The notes under the pieces were generated by a model, which did not search any database, had not been told where the DNA came from, and saw nothing but the letters and a program-made list of their open reading frames with translations. This document shows, piece after piece, positions 1-7,141 of a stretch of 18,497 nucleotides of DNA (position 1 is the stretch's first letter; each line of letters begins with the position of its first letter). A program made the translations under genes and the position numbers. Source of the DNA: JAPLYB01 sp964481435 (GTDB lineage: Archaea > Nanobdellota > Nanobdellia > Pacearchaeales > UBA284); NCBI GenBank assembly GCA_964481435.1, contig CAYZTH010000017.1, positions 1-18,497 of the forward strand, in the 5' to 3' direction.

Positions 1-2
1 AA

Positions 3-53
3 GTGAGGATTTGACGCATCAGCGTCAAACCTTTAGGCGACAGAGGATGTCAC
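3..53. other. Structured non-coding segment at the window edge
   Basis: A perfect 8-bp hairpin is formed by TTTGACGC (10-17) and GCGTCAAA (22-29) with loop ATCA. It is followed by GACA (39-42) pairing with TGTC (48-51), and then ACA (52-54). GTGA (3-6) could close against TCAC (50-53). Read on the - strand, the inner loop is GC-TGAT-GC, the same as the intergenic element at 7731-7760. This could be a diverged member of that family, the 3' part of an RNA gene cut by the window edge, or a terminator of an upstream gene. Function unknown. Confidence 0.35.
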
Positions 54-99
54 AGTAATGCGATTCTCCCGAAAATTTAAAAACTCTTTATTCTTCTGT

Positions 100-108
100 T
101 TATATAAG
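100..108 (+). promoter_or_regulatory. TATA box for the first surface gene
   Basis: TTTATATAA is centred about 23 nt upstream of the ATG at 127, the spacing expected for an archaeal leaderless transcript. This argues for the start at 127 over the in-frame ATG at 58. Confidence 0.5.
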
Positions 109-126
109 AAAAAGGAAGAGAAAAAG

Positions 127-492
127 ATGGCATTTACAAGAACAATAGAACATAGAAATTTTGATTCTAGAAGAGTTCCAAGAAAGATATTTTTCTCTCT
201 GAAATTTATTCCTGTTCTGATTATAGTGCTGGCTGTGGCCTTAATACTCATGACCAATACACTGAATAAAAGTAATTTTACTGGTTCAACAGTAAACAAT
301 GAGGCAATTGATGCACAAGTTAATCAAGAAAGTAAGAATCCTGGTTCGTTTTTTGTAAGTCCTTTATTTTATTTTGTAAGTGTTTTTGTTGTATTAGTTG
401 TAGTCATGTTCTTCGTTTTAGGTGAGGGTAGAAGAAGAAAAAAGGTTGCTGAGCAAATGGAGTATCTTGGCGGCATGGATATGGATATTTGA
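127..492 (+). CDS. Small two-helix membrane protein, unknown function
   Basis: No family is recognised. The 121-residue product has a basic N-terminus, a hydrophobic helix at about residues 25-43, a polar loop of about 50 residues with an N-glycosylation sequon, a second helix at about 77-98, and a short basic tail ending in a Tyr-Leu-Gly-Gly-Met-Asp motif. A similar arrangement (helix, basic cluster, then an acidic/Gly-Met-Asp stretch) follows the C-terminal membrane helix of the 1331-residue surface protein downstream, which hints at a common membrane context. An in-frame ATG at 58 would add 23 residues, but the TATA box at 100-108 lies inside that extension, so 127 is preferred. It precedes two secreted or anchored Cys-rich proteins on the same strand, so a role at the cell surface is inferred only. 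Confidence 0.6.
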   Translation: MAFTRTIEHRNFDSRRVPRKIFFSLKFIPVLIIVLAVALILMTNTLNKSNFTGSTVNNEAIDAQVNQESKNPGSFFVSPLFYFVSVFVVLVVVMFFVLGEGRRRKKVAEQMEYLGGMDMDI

Positions 493-532
493 TTGTGAAG
501 AGCAAGAAAGGCCAATTTCAAATATCTCAAAA

Positions 533-541
533 AGTTTATAA
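533..541 (+). promoter_or_regulatory. Promoter of the Cys-rich surface gene pair
   Basis: AGTTTATAAAT with an upstream A-rich BRE-like stretch is a good archaeal TATA box. Its centre is about 46 nt before the ATG at 583, so a 5' leader of about 20 nt is expected. It probably also drives the large gene at 1235, which has no promoter of its own. Confidence 0.55.
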
Positions 542-582
542 ATGTAAATTAGCTATAACTTTCATAAAAAAGTGGGTAAGAA

Positions 583-1230
583 ATGATTACTAAAAAAGAT
601 TTAACTAGGGGTTCTCATAAAAAAAATCATTATAGTATTATTCTTCAGATTGTTCCTGTCTTAGTTTTGGCAGTTCTCATTATCTTTTTATCAACAGATA
701 AGGCCCTTCTTACTGGGCAAGTTTCAAGTGGTGTAACCATAGAAGATGAATATCCTCAGCGCGAGGATATAACTGGGAATATAAATTTTAATTTATTTAG
801 GGGAGACCTTATCCCAGATAATAGCAATGTGACTATCTATATTTCTTCTCCAAGATGCAAGAGTTATTATTTCTGCCGAGATGGAAGAAAAATCGTTTGG
901 GAATCTTATGATTCTGATACAGGCACTTGTGAGGTAATAAATGATGCTCCTTGGAGTGATTGTGATGAACCGCAGAGAAATTATTCAAGCTGTCATTCAA
1001 TGGATTATGTTTGCTGTAATGTAAATCAGGGTCTTGGAAATTACTATCCTAACTTGCCTTGTGCTAGCGGTGAGTGCTGGGATAAATGTACGGTAGTTGT
1101 CCAGAACAGTTTTTCACAGGCATTGTATCTATCTGGCTTGTGGAATACCGGAAATATAACTTACGGAGCATATCATGATGTAAATGGTTCGGGAATATCT
1201 GGAACTGGATTTGGCTATGCAGCATGTTAA
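583..1230 (+). CDS. Cys-rich secreted or membrane-anchored surface protein
   Basis: The 215-residue product has a Lys/Arg-rich N-terminus and one hydrophobic helix at about residues 18-36, acting as a signal or anchor. The rest is an extracellular-type region with about 15 cysteines, several in close pairs, suggesting disulfides. Several Asn-X-Ser/Thr sequons suggest N-glycosylation. There is no second membrane helix; the protein ends in a Gly/Tyr-rich stretch with a terminal Cys. The family is not recognised, but the Thr-Gly-Asn/Thr-Gly-Gln patterns after the helix resemble surface proteins of DPANN archaea (from memory, not searched). The stop codon lies 4 nt before the ATG of the giant surface gene, so the two are probably co-transcribed and translationally coupled, and may act together on the cell surface. 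Confidence 0.7.
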   Translation: MITKKDLTRGSHKKNHYSIILQIVPVLVLAVLIIFLSTDKALLTGQVSSGVTIEDEYPQREDITGNINFNLFRGDLIPDNSNVTIYISSPRCKSYYFCRDGRKIVWESYDSDTGTCEVINDAPWSDCDEPQRNYSSCHSMDYVCCNVNQGLGNYYPNLPCASGECWDKCTVVVQNSFSQALYLSGLWNTGNITYGAYHDVNGSGISGTGFGYAAC

Positions 1231-1234
1231 TAAA

Positions 1235-4200
1235 ATGAAACATAAAATTAAACACAGAAATATCAAGTACAAGAAAGAGAAAAACAAGAATCATATTCAA
1301 GGAGGAATCCTTATTGTAATGGCAATTATCTTTGTGATTGCCGTTGGTTTTGCTTATATCTCTTTCACGATGCCTGAAAAGCTTGGTGAAAAAGCAGGCA
1401 CTATAAACCAGCCCCAGCCTAATTGTATGGATTCTGATGGTGGAAGAGTTTATGGGGTTAAAGGAACAACCTCAACTAGATTTAGTCCGGTAGTCTATAC
1501 TGATTCATGTCACGAGGTTCCACAAAATCCAGATGTGCCTGTGACTGCTTTAACTGCTAATGCAGTTTTTAATAGTGTTGAGAAGGGGGATAATGGCGCT
1601 ACCGATATAAACAATAATGGAAACATCCCGTTTTATCCTTATCTTAAAGAGTATTACTGTTTAAATGATAATGTATCTTCAGAATATGTTCGCTGCGAAC
1701 GTGGTTGTGTTGATGGTGCTTGTGTTCCTTGTTATTGCAATTCTTGTGAAGACTGCACTGCTAAACTGAGCGATCCTACCTGTAATGTTGTGAAATTGAC
1801 ACAGGACATAACTTCAAACGGGACTTGCGTGACAATCTCAAGAAATAATGTTATCTTTAATGGACAAGGATACACTATTACTGGAACAAGGCAAAGGGGA
1901 TATGGAATTTTTTCAGCCGGATTATTTGAAAATAACACTTTCAAAAATGTTGTTATAACTAATTTTTCTGATGGAATCTATCTAAATTCTGTTAGAAAGA
2001 ATGTTTTAGAGAATAATACTCTCTATTTTAATAGTTATTCTGGAATTAGGTTCGAAGGAGCCTCAAATAACAATATAACAAGTATAACTGCTTTAAATAA
2101 TTTTTACGGAATCGTAACCTATGATTCAAATTATAACACCTTTATTAATATTGCTACTAACAGTAATGGTTTTGCTGGAATTTATTTCTCAAATTCAAAT
2201 AATAATAATCTAGCAAACATAGTTTCTAATGATAATAGTGAGTATGGAATTTATTTACTTTCTTCACATAACAATTTTGTCTCTAATACAACTACTAATA
2301 ATAATTTTGTTGGAGTTTATTTACTCTCAGAATCAATGGGCAACATACTTAATTCGAATACAATGTGTTACAATGACCATTACAATTCTGGTAATGATAT
2401 AGTTGATGATAATGGCTCAAACTCAGGAGCTAATAATTTTTGCGATTATGCTGTTAACTGGAATGATGATGGCTTCTCTGGATGTACTTATTCTTGTTCA
2501 CAACAGCAAAATCAAACAACTTGTGAATGCAATTCTTGTGAAGACTGCACTGCTAAACTGAGCGATCCTACCTGTAATGTTGTGAAATTGACAACAAACA
2601 TTAACTCAACGCAGGACGGCTGTATCAATTCTCCTTATCCAAAGGTTTTTAATAATAAAACATTCGATTGTCAGAGTCATTCAATAAGTGGTATTGATTA
2701 TTGGTATTGGGGGATATATTTGGATGGATCTGGGAATATAGTTAAAAATTGCAATATTAATAAGTTTGGGGAAGGTATCCATATCCAATCTGATGATTAT
2801 AATGGTTCTCCTAATTATTTATTAAATAACAGTGTATGTTTTAACATTTGGGATATTGTTTCACATGATTTACATTTTGATTATGGTTTAAACAACTCTT
2901 GCGATATGGCTGAGAATTTCAATGACACAGGCTACATCGGTTGTACATGGTATTGCAATGGAACTCAAGGACAACAACTAGGAACTTGCTATTGCAATTC
3001 CTGCGAGAGTTGCACTGCAAGGTTAAGTGATTCCACTTGTAATGTTGTGAAATTGACGCAAAATATAACAAGTTCAGGAAATTGTATTAATGACTCTGAT
3101 GCCTCTAATAATAAATTATTTGATTGTCAAGGGTTTGATATAAGGGGTAGTGGCGGATATGGGATTCATTTGTTTCATGCCAGTTTAACTATTCAAAATT
3201 GTAATCTTTATTATTTTGCTCAGGGGATTATGATTAGCGCTCCGTCTAGTAGAAATACCCTAAAAAATGTGCGTTCCTCGGGAATTTATTTAGACAGAAC
3301 TGCTTACAATAGTTTAATTAACGTGAGTAGTGAAAATAATCAATTGGGAATTGCTCTTTATGCCTCGGGTAGTAATACCTTTTCGAATATAGCTACTAAT
3401 GGCAACGATTTGGAAGGAATCTCTTTACAAGCTTCTTCAAATAATGTTTTTGTCAATAGTAATGTGTTTAATAATGGTCGCGACGGTATTCGTTTTTTTG
3501 ACAATTCTCTTAATAATCTTTTAACAAATAATAAAGTTTGTTTGAATGCGAGGCTAGATTTCGACCTTGGGCAAGGAAACACTGGAACTGGTTCAAACAA
3601 CTCCTGTGATAAACCCGATGGATGGAATGACCAGGGATACCTTGGTTGTAATTGGTTCTGCAATGGGACTGAAGGACCAAGGGCGATACACTCGATTTGT
3701 TCGAAAACAGGAATTGTATGCACTGATTTATATGGGAATCATTCTGATTATTGTTCTAGTGATATAGTCCTCAACAATTATACCTGTGTTGGAACTTCCG
3801 ATTCAATTATCTGTGCGATTTATCAAGTGGATTGCAAAGCCCAGAGAGGTTCAACTGGCTACTGTAATAATATAACTAAAAAGTGTGAGGATAACCAGAG
3901 CCAGGTAGTAGATCCTGATTTGATTGTTTATAGTATTGACAGAATAAATTACTCTGGCGCAGATGGATTAAGGATAGTTGTAAAGAACCTAGGTGGAAGT
4001 GCAAATGTTGTTTCTAATCTTCTAGTTAATGTAACAAGCGCGGGAATGAACATATACGGTTTGATGGACACACCCCCTATCGCTTCTCATGGTAATTATA
4101 CCCTAGATATTCCTCCGGCAGGATTTGGTATTTATCAGATAACTGGCAAGACCATCTTGGTCAGGGCATATGCTGACTATCTTAATAATTTGACTGAAAT

Positions 4201-5230
4201 GCTAGAGAATAATAATGATAAAAGTGTTATGTTAAATGCTAATGCTTGTTCTAGCTGGGTTCCTAAGAATATATATGGTGTTGATTTGAAGAGCCTAGGT
4301 CTAGAGGCTCCAGAAGAAATGGGCTTTTATAATCTAACCATGGAATTCTCATATAATGGGAAGATAATGAGCAGAAATTCAGAATTATTTGAAGTTGTCA
4401 AGGGCAGTCCCAGTGGCCATCATCATGTATGTAATGATAATTATCAGTGCGTACAGGTTTCTGGAACTGGAGACAATGACTGCGGTTCGAACTCTGATTG
4501 TTCATACGGTAGCGGGGGAGGAAATTATACTTGCACTGAGAGTTGGGTCTATACTGCGTGGAGTGGATGCATTAATGGAGTAGATCAGAGAACATGTTAT
4601 GATCAAAGAACTTGCGGAACAACACGTGCTAAACCTGCAACTTGTGTCTGGGATGGTACCAGATATGTTCAATCAAACAGTTGCCAGACAGGTCAGTGTA
4701 CTGAGAATTGGCAGTGTCAGTGGAATTGCTTGAATACAGGATATGAAATCAAGGTTTGTACAGATGCTAATAATTGCGGAACTGAGAATTATAAACCTGC
4801 TGAAGAATCAAGAAAATGTGGCAGTGGTAGCTTTTTTAGTAAATGGTACTTCTGGGTAGCTCTTGGAATCATATTAATTGCAGTTATTTTATTAATTGTT
4901 TTCTTAGTAATTATTCCAAATGCCAAGAAAAAGAAAGAAGGGGCATATAATCTAGAAGGAATGGATAAGAATAAAGATAAAAAAGTTAAGAAGGAGAAAA
5001 AAGATAAAGTTGTTCAAGAGAGCGGGGAAAAAGGACTTGAAAAACAAAAAGGAAGTGTTGAACAAGAAAAGCAGAGCAACAAAGCAAATTCATCAGAGGC
5101 TTCAGACGCCCTTGTGACTTATGTCAGGGATGCTAAGGCTGCTGGAATGAAGAAGGACGAGATTCAAGAGAAACTTATTGGAGCAGGCTGGCCTCAAGAT
5201 GCAGTTGACGCAGCAATAAAGACATTCTAA
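1235..5230 (+). CDS. Giant surface protein: three beta-helix blocks, CARDB-like and TSP1-like domains, two membrane anchors
   Basis: The product is 1331 residues. A basic N-terminus of about 22 residues precedes a membrane helix at about 23-46. Three blocks follow, each starting with a CxCNSCE(D/S)C...C motif (about residues 166, 430, 585) and continuing into Asn-rich right-handed beta-helix repeats (NosD/PbH1 type, Gly-Ile-Tyr-Leu then Asn-Asn ladders). Each block ends with a Cys-Asp...Trp/Phe-Asn-Asp...Gly-Cys motif. Next come a CARDB-like Ig-fold domain (about 892-1002), a His/Cys segment (about 1061-1092), two TSP1-like Trp/Cys modules (about 1097-1195), a second membrane helix (about 1203-1228), a Lys/Glu-rich linker and a helical tail (about 1289-1331) of the 'AGW..D.VD.A' UBA-like kind. 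The topology is therefore inside-outside-inside with a very large ectodomain carrying many sequons. Likely roles are adhesion, polysaccharide binding or host-cell contact (inference); no catalytic residues could be assigned. Starts at 1184 or 1217 would overlap the upstream gene; 1235, 4 nt after its stop, is preferred. Confidence 0.85.
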   Translation: MKHKIKHRNIKYKKEKNKNHIQGGILIVMAIIFVIAVGFAYISFTMPEKLGEKAGTINQPQPNCMDSDGGRVYGVKGTTSTRFSPVVYTDSCHEVPQNPDVPVTALTANAVFNSVEKGDNGATDINNNGNIPFYPYLKEYYCLNDNVSSEYVRCERGCVDGACVPCYCNSCEDCTAKLSDPTCNVVKLTQDITSNGTCVTISRNNVIFNGQGYTITGTRQRGYGIFSAGLFENNTFKNVVITNFSDGIYLNSVRKNVLENNTLYFNSYSGIRFEGASNNNITSITALNNFYGIVTYDSNYNTFINIATNSNGFAGIYFSNSNNNNLANIVSNDNSEYGIYLLSSHNNFVSNTTTNNNFVGVYLLSESMGNILNSNTMCYNDHYNSGNDIVDDNGSNSGANNFCDYAVNWNDDGFSGCTYSCSQQQNQTTCECNSCEDCTAKLSDPTCNVVKLTTNINSTQDGCINSPYPKVFNNKTFDCQSHSISGIDYWYWGIYLDGSGNIVKNCNINKFGEGIHIQSDDYNGSPNYLLNNSVCFNIWDIVSHDLHFDYGLNNSCDMAENFNDTGYIGCTWYCNGTQGQQLGTCYCNSCESCTARLSDSTCNVVKLTQNITSSGNCINDSDASNNKLFDCQGFDIRGSGGYGIHLFHASLTIQNCNLYYFAQGIMISAPSSRNTLKNVRSSGIYLDRTAYNSLINVSSENNQLGIALYASGSNTFSNIATNGNDLEGISLQASSNNVFVNSNVFNNGRDGIRFFDNSLNNLLTNNKVCLNARLDFDLGQGNTGTGSNNSCDKPDGWNDQGYLGCNWFCNGTEGPRAIHSICSKTGIVCTDLYGNHSDYCSSDIVLNNYTCVGTSDSIICAIYQVDCKAQRGSTGYCNNITKKCEDNQSQVVDPDLIVYSIDRINYSGADGLRIVVKNLGGSANVVSNLLVNVTSAGMNIYGLMDTPPIASHGNYTLDIPPAGFGIYQITGKTILVRAYADYLNNLTEMLENNNDKSVMLNANACSSWVPKNIYGVDLKSLGLEAPEEMGFYNLTMEFSYNGKIMSRNSELFEVVKGSPSGHHHVCNDNYQCVQVSGTGDNDCGSNSDCSYGSGGGNYTCTESWVYTAWSGCINGVDQRTCYDQRTCGTTRAKPATCVWDGTRYVQSNSCQTGQCTENWQCQWNCLNTGYEIKVCTDANNCGTENYKPAEESRKCGSGSFFSKWYFWVALGIILIAVILLIVFLVIIPNAKKKKEGAYNLEGMDKNKDKKVKKEKKDKVVQESGEKGLEKQKGSVEQEKQSNKANSSEASDALVTYVRDAKAAGMKKDEIQEKLIGAGWPQDAVDAAIKTF
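1736..1801 (+). repeat. Exact 66-bp direct repeat, copy 1
   Basis: This segment is identical to 2528-2593 and encodes the Cys motif that opens the first beta-helix block. The copies are 792 bp apart, which is 264 codons, so they are in the same frame. A third, diverged version begins near 2990. Confidence 0.95.
2528..2593 (+). repeat. Exact 66-bp direct repeat, copy 2
   Basis: Identical to 1736-1801 by direct comparison. It opens the second beta-helix block. Identity at every third position shows that the similarity is at DNA level and recent, or maintained by gene conversion, not only protein constraint. Confidence 0.95.
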
Positions 5231-5264
5231 TGAATGAATTTAGATTTAAGTTATGATTTTTTGA

Positions 5265-5293
5265 CAAGACAAATTTGTGCTTCGGCAGTCTTG
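5265..5293 (+). repeat. Stem-bulge-hairpin element, copy A
   Basis: Outer stem CAAGAC/GTCTTG, 5'-side bulge AAATTTG, inner stem TGC/GCA with a TTCG loop. It lies 34 nt after the giant surface gene, directly behind a T-run that could itself be the archaeal terminator. Its architecture matches five other intergenic copies in the window. Confidence 0.7.
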
Positions 5294-5319
5294 ATTTACT
5301 AACTTATCTTACTGGAAAA

Positions 5320-5330
5320 CTTAATAAACA
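5320..5330 (+). promoter_or_regulatory. TATA box for the YjbQ-family gene
   Basis: CTTAATAAACA is centred about 25 nt before the ATG at 5349, with an A-rich BRE-like sequence upstream. There is no Shine-Dalgarno, so a leaderless mRNA is expected. Confidence 0.45.
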
Positions 5331-5348
5331 TTTATTCACTATAATTCT

Positions 5349-5747
5349 ATGCAATTCGTCATTAAAACATCAGAGAGGGAACAAGTACTTGATATCACTA
5401 GAGAAGTTCAAGCAATAGTGTCCAGATATAGCCTCAAAGAGGGGCTTGCAAATGTTTTTGTGCCACATGCAACAGCTGCCTTGACAATCAATGAAAATTC
5501 AGATTCAAAGGTATCTGGGGATTTTTTGAATTATCTCAAGAATCAGATACCTAAGGGAAAATGGTTACATGATGAAGTAGATGGTAATGGAGATTCACAT
5601 GTAAAAGCAGCTTTGATTGGACCAAGCCTTTCAATACCTGTACAGAATAATAGGTTAATGCTTGGAAGATGGCAAGGCATAATGCTCTGCGAGTTTGATG
5701 GACCAAAAGATAGGACCGTAATTGTAAATTGCGTAAAAACCCTATAG
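5349..5747 (+). CDS. YjbQ/UPF0047 family protein
   Basis: The 132-residue product covers the whole UPF0047/YjbQ family at its usual length of about 130-140. Diagnostic segments are HATAALTINE (residues 40-49), the DGNGDSH segment (78-84) with the following AALIGPS, and LGRWQGI...EFDGP (105-119). The His and acidic residues in these motifs form the conserved pocket of the family's trimeric fold. Members have been reported to show weak thiamine-phosphate synthase activity, but the physiological substrate is unsettled, so the enzyme name should be treated with caution. The gene is single, flanked by copies A and B of the intergenic element, with its own TATA box. Confidence 0.9.
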   Translation: MQFVIKTSEREQVLDITREVQAIVSRYSLKEGLANVFVPHATAALTINENSDSKVSGDFLNYLKNQIPKGKWLHDEVDGNGDSHVKAALIGPSLSIPVQNNRLMLGRWQGIMLCEFDGPKDRTVIVNCVKTL

Positions 5748-5792
5748 GGTTAAGGTTAATTAAATATAGAGGAGTTAAGTTATATTAAATTG

Positions 5793-5820
5793 CAAGAGGC
5801 GTTGTGCTTAGGCAATCTTG
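5793..5820 (+). repeat. Stem-bulge-hairpin element, copy B
   Basis: Outer stem CAAGA/TCTTG, bulge GGCGTTG, inner stem TGC/GCA with loop TTAG, and one unpaired A on the 3' side. It sits 45 nt after the YjbQ-family stop and 15 nt before the RNase P protein ATG, so it may fall in the leader of that mRNA. Confidence 0.65.
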
Positions 5821-5835
5821 ATAGGTAATACAAAA

Positions 5836-6435
5836 ATGATAAACTTCATAATCGGAAAGAAGGAAAATGTTGGCAAGAAAGACAAATGTATTAGTCATGT
5901 AAAGATTTTAGAGAGTGAAAAGGACTTTGAAGAGTTGAAAGTGATTAAAGGTCGAATTGAAGAATTTTATGACTCTTGTTTGATTAAAGTGCAGGATGTT
6001 GAAAAGATGAGAAAGTTTATTGATAAGGCAAGCAATTATTTCTCAAAGATTATTGTTCTTGGCACAGGTGATAGGTTGAATAGGGCGGTTTTGGAACATA
6101 AGAAGACATGGGCTTTATTGAATCCTGAGCAAGCCCATATTAGTGATAGGGATTATGATAGTTATAGGAACTCTGGATTGAATCATATTTTATGTAAGAT
6201 TGCTTCAGATAATAAGAAGATGATTCTTATTTCTTTGGATGAATTGAAAAATCAAAAGACTCTTGGAAGAGTGATGCAGAATCTTAGGTTATGCAAGAAA
6301 TACAAGACTTCTGCTTTTTTAGTCAATTTTACCGACGATAAAAGTGACTTGAAGACTTTGTTCGAGATAAAAGAGATGGAGGGGGTTTTGATGAAGGGGG
6401 AGCACTTTGAAAGCGGTATGTTGATTAAGAAATAA
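5836..6435 (+). CDS. rnp3: RNase P protein component 3 (RPP30/p30-like)
   Basis: The 199-residue product resembles archaeal RNase P p30, one of the protein subunits that help the RNase P RNA remove 5' leaders from pre-tRNAs. The diagnostic stretch is in the second half: the Asn-Ser-Gly-Leu-Asn-His-Ile-Leu-Cys-Lys-Ile-Ala segment (about residues 113-124), then Ile-Ser-Leu-Asp and the Gly-Arg-Val-Met-Gln-Asn-Leu-Arg-Leu-Cys-Lys-Lys-Tyr segment. These match the helix-strand pattern of the PHP-like barrel of this family. The N-terminal half is less typical, and the length is slightly below the usual 205-230. A TTG at 5818 would add six residues but lies inside the hairpin element, so ATG 5836 is preferred. 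A weak TATA-like sequence lies at about 5780-5789. The gene converges on the Dph2 stub across element copy C. Confidence 0.72.
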   Translation: MINFIIGKKENVGKKDKCISHVKILESEKDFEELKVIKGRIEEFYDSCLIKVQDVEKMRKFIDKASNYFSKIIVLGTGDRLNRAVLEHKKTWALLNPEQAHISDRDYDSYRNSGLNHILCKIASDNKKMILISLDELKNQKTLGRVMQNLRLCKKYKTSAFLVNFTDDKSDLKTLFEIKEMEGVLMKGEHFESGMLIKK

Positions 6436-6440
6436 ATTCT

Positions 6441-6474
6441 GGCAAGAGTCTCTTAGAGACAACGTTGTCTTGCC
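6441..6474 (-). repeat. Stem-bulge-hairpin element, copy C (reverse orientation)
   Basis: Read on the - strand: outer stem GGCAAGA/TCTTGCC (7 bp), 5'-side bulge CAACGTT, inner stem GTCTC/GAGAC with loop TAA. It lies 18 nt after the Dph2 stub stop and 5 nt past the convergent rnp3 stop. The inner stem differs fully from copies A and B but stays perfectly paired. Confidence 0.7.
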
Positions 6475-6492
6475 TAAATTGTTTAAAGATAT

Positions 6493-6762
6493 CTATTTTT
6501 TCCAAGGACTATGGCCCCACTGAACCAATAAATCAATCTTAGGTTTAATATGGTCGAGGTTTGGAACATCACAGGCCCCATAACATGTGCCTAGCCAGAT
6601 AAGGCATTTTGCTTTGGTCTTTGATTCTATTTCATCGACAATCTTTGTTGCCAGAGGTTTCAGGCCTTCTGGAAGTTGAATGCAGACAAGCCTCGCCTTC
6701 TTTTGTTTGATTGTTTTAATGACTCTTCCAAGTTCAAAGTCATAGTCTGATTCTATTGCCAT
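6493..6762 (-). pseudogene. dph2: Dph2 N-terminal stub (diphthamide synthesis), truncated
   Basis: The 89 residues match only the first of three domains of archaeal Dph2, the radical-SAM-like [4Fe-4S] enzyme that starts diphthamide formation on a His of elongation factor 2. Tyr-Asp-Phe-Glu-Leu near the N-terminus, QLPEGLKPLAT (29-39) and the GTCYGACD segment (58-65) are family hallmarks; Cys60 aligns with the first cluster ligand. The normal enzyme is about 330-340 residues and needs one Cys from each domain, so this product cannot hold the cluster alone. The frame ends cleanly at a TAG after the QWGHSP motif. The sequence beyond is hairpin copy C and the convergent rnp3 gene, with no remnant of the other domains. 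It keeps an intact frame and promoter-like sequence, so it is either a young pseudogene or a retained single domain. Confidence 0.8.
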
Positions 6763-6777
6763 GATTCTTCAGGGTTT

Positions 6778-6800
6778 TGGGTTTTAAAAAGTTTTATAAG
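6778..6800. promoter_or_regulatory. Overlapping divergent TATA boxes
   Basis: Within 23 bp, TTTTATAA (6792-6799) points right and is about 26 nt before ATG 6821. On the other strand CTTTTTAAAAC (about 6782-6792) points left and is about 25 nt before ATG 6762. Both spacings fit leaderless transcription. The two TBP sites are so close that simultaneous binding is doubtful. Confidence 0.5.
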
Positions 6801-6820
6801 CCTTGATTTTTTAGGTGGGG

Positions 6821-7141
6821 ATGGCAATAAAAATTCCCACCCTAACAGAATTGACAGATGAAGCACTAATTGTAAGTGCAGTGGAAGATTGTTTAAGGAA
6901 TCCTGTTGGAAAAGTTTATGATATTGATTTTTCTAATAAAAAGGGCCATAAGTCGGTTTTAGTTATTTCTAATGGTTCTCTTGATTATAAATTATGCGGA
7001 ACTCTTTTTAAGGCAGACCATGTATCGGGGTATACGACTCTAACCTGGGTTTTGCCATCTGATTTATTAAGGTATTGTAAAAGCAGAAGAAAGAGTGATC
7101 CTGGATTTAGAGTATTTTCAGCTACTTGTGAAGCTGCTTAG
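6821..7141 (+). CDS. Small cytosolic protein of unknown function
   Basis: The family is not recognised. The 106-residue product has no membrane helix or signal peptide. Its N-terminal third looks helical and is followed by alternating strand-like segments (Lys-Val-Tyr-Asp-Ile-Asp-Phe; Lys-Ser-Val-Leu-Val-Ile-Ser; Thr-Thr-Leu-Thr-Trp-Val-Leu). A basic stretch (Cys-Lys-Ser-Arg-Arg-Lys) lies near the C-terminus, and three cysteines are spread without a metal-site pattern. A GTG at 6815 could add two residues, but ATG 6821 is 26 nt from the TATA box and is preferred. It is divergent from the Dph2 stub and convergent with the methyltransferase gene, whose stop codon overlaps its own (7138-7141). 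Upstream GGTGG abuts the ATG and is too close to serve as a normal ribosome binding site. Confidence 0.65.
   Translation: MAIKIPTLTELTDEALIVSAVEDCLRNPVGKVYDIDFSNKKGHKSVLVISNGSLDYKLCGTLFKADHVSGYTTLTWVLPSDLLRYCKSRRKSDPGFRVFSATCEAA

Noticed and set aside
1..60. A tRNA, C/D box or H/ACA RNA at the window start
   Set aside because: There is no T-loop or acceptor end, and no convincing C and D boxes. The ACA after a hairpin is too little evidence with the 5' part missing.
1184..1234. Upstream starts for the giant surface protein
   Set aside because: They lie inside the preceding gene in another frame, and the hydrophobic helix is already preceded by a suitable basic N-terminus from 1235.
2195..2215. 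AAT-rich tracts as simple-sequence repeats
   Set aside because: They encode the Asn ladders of the beta-helix repeats and are explained by protein structure.
5265..5293. The hairpins as ordinary terminators
   Set aside because: Archaeal termination relies on T-runs without needing hairpins. In copies A and E the T-run lies before the hairpin, and copy D faces against its transcripts.
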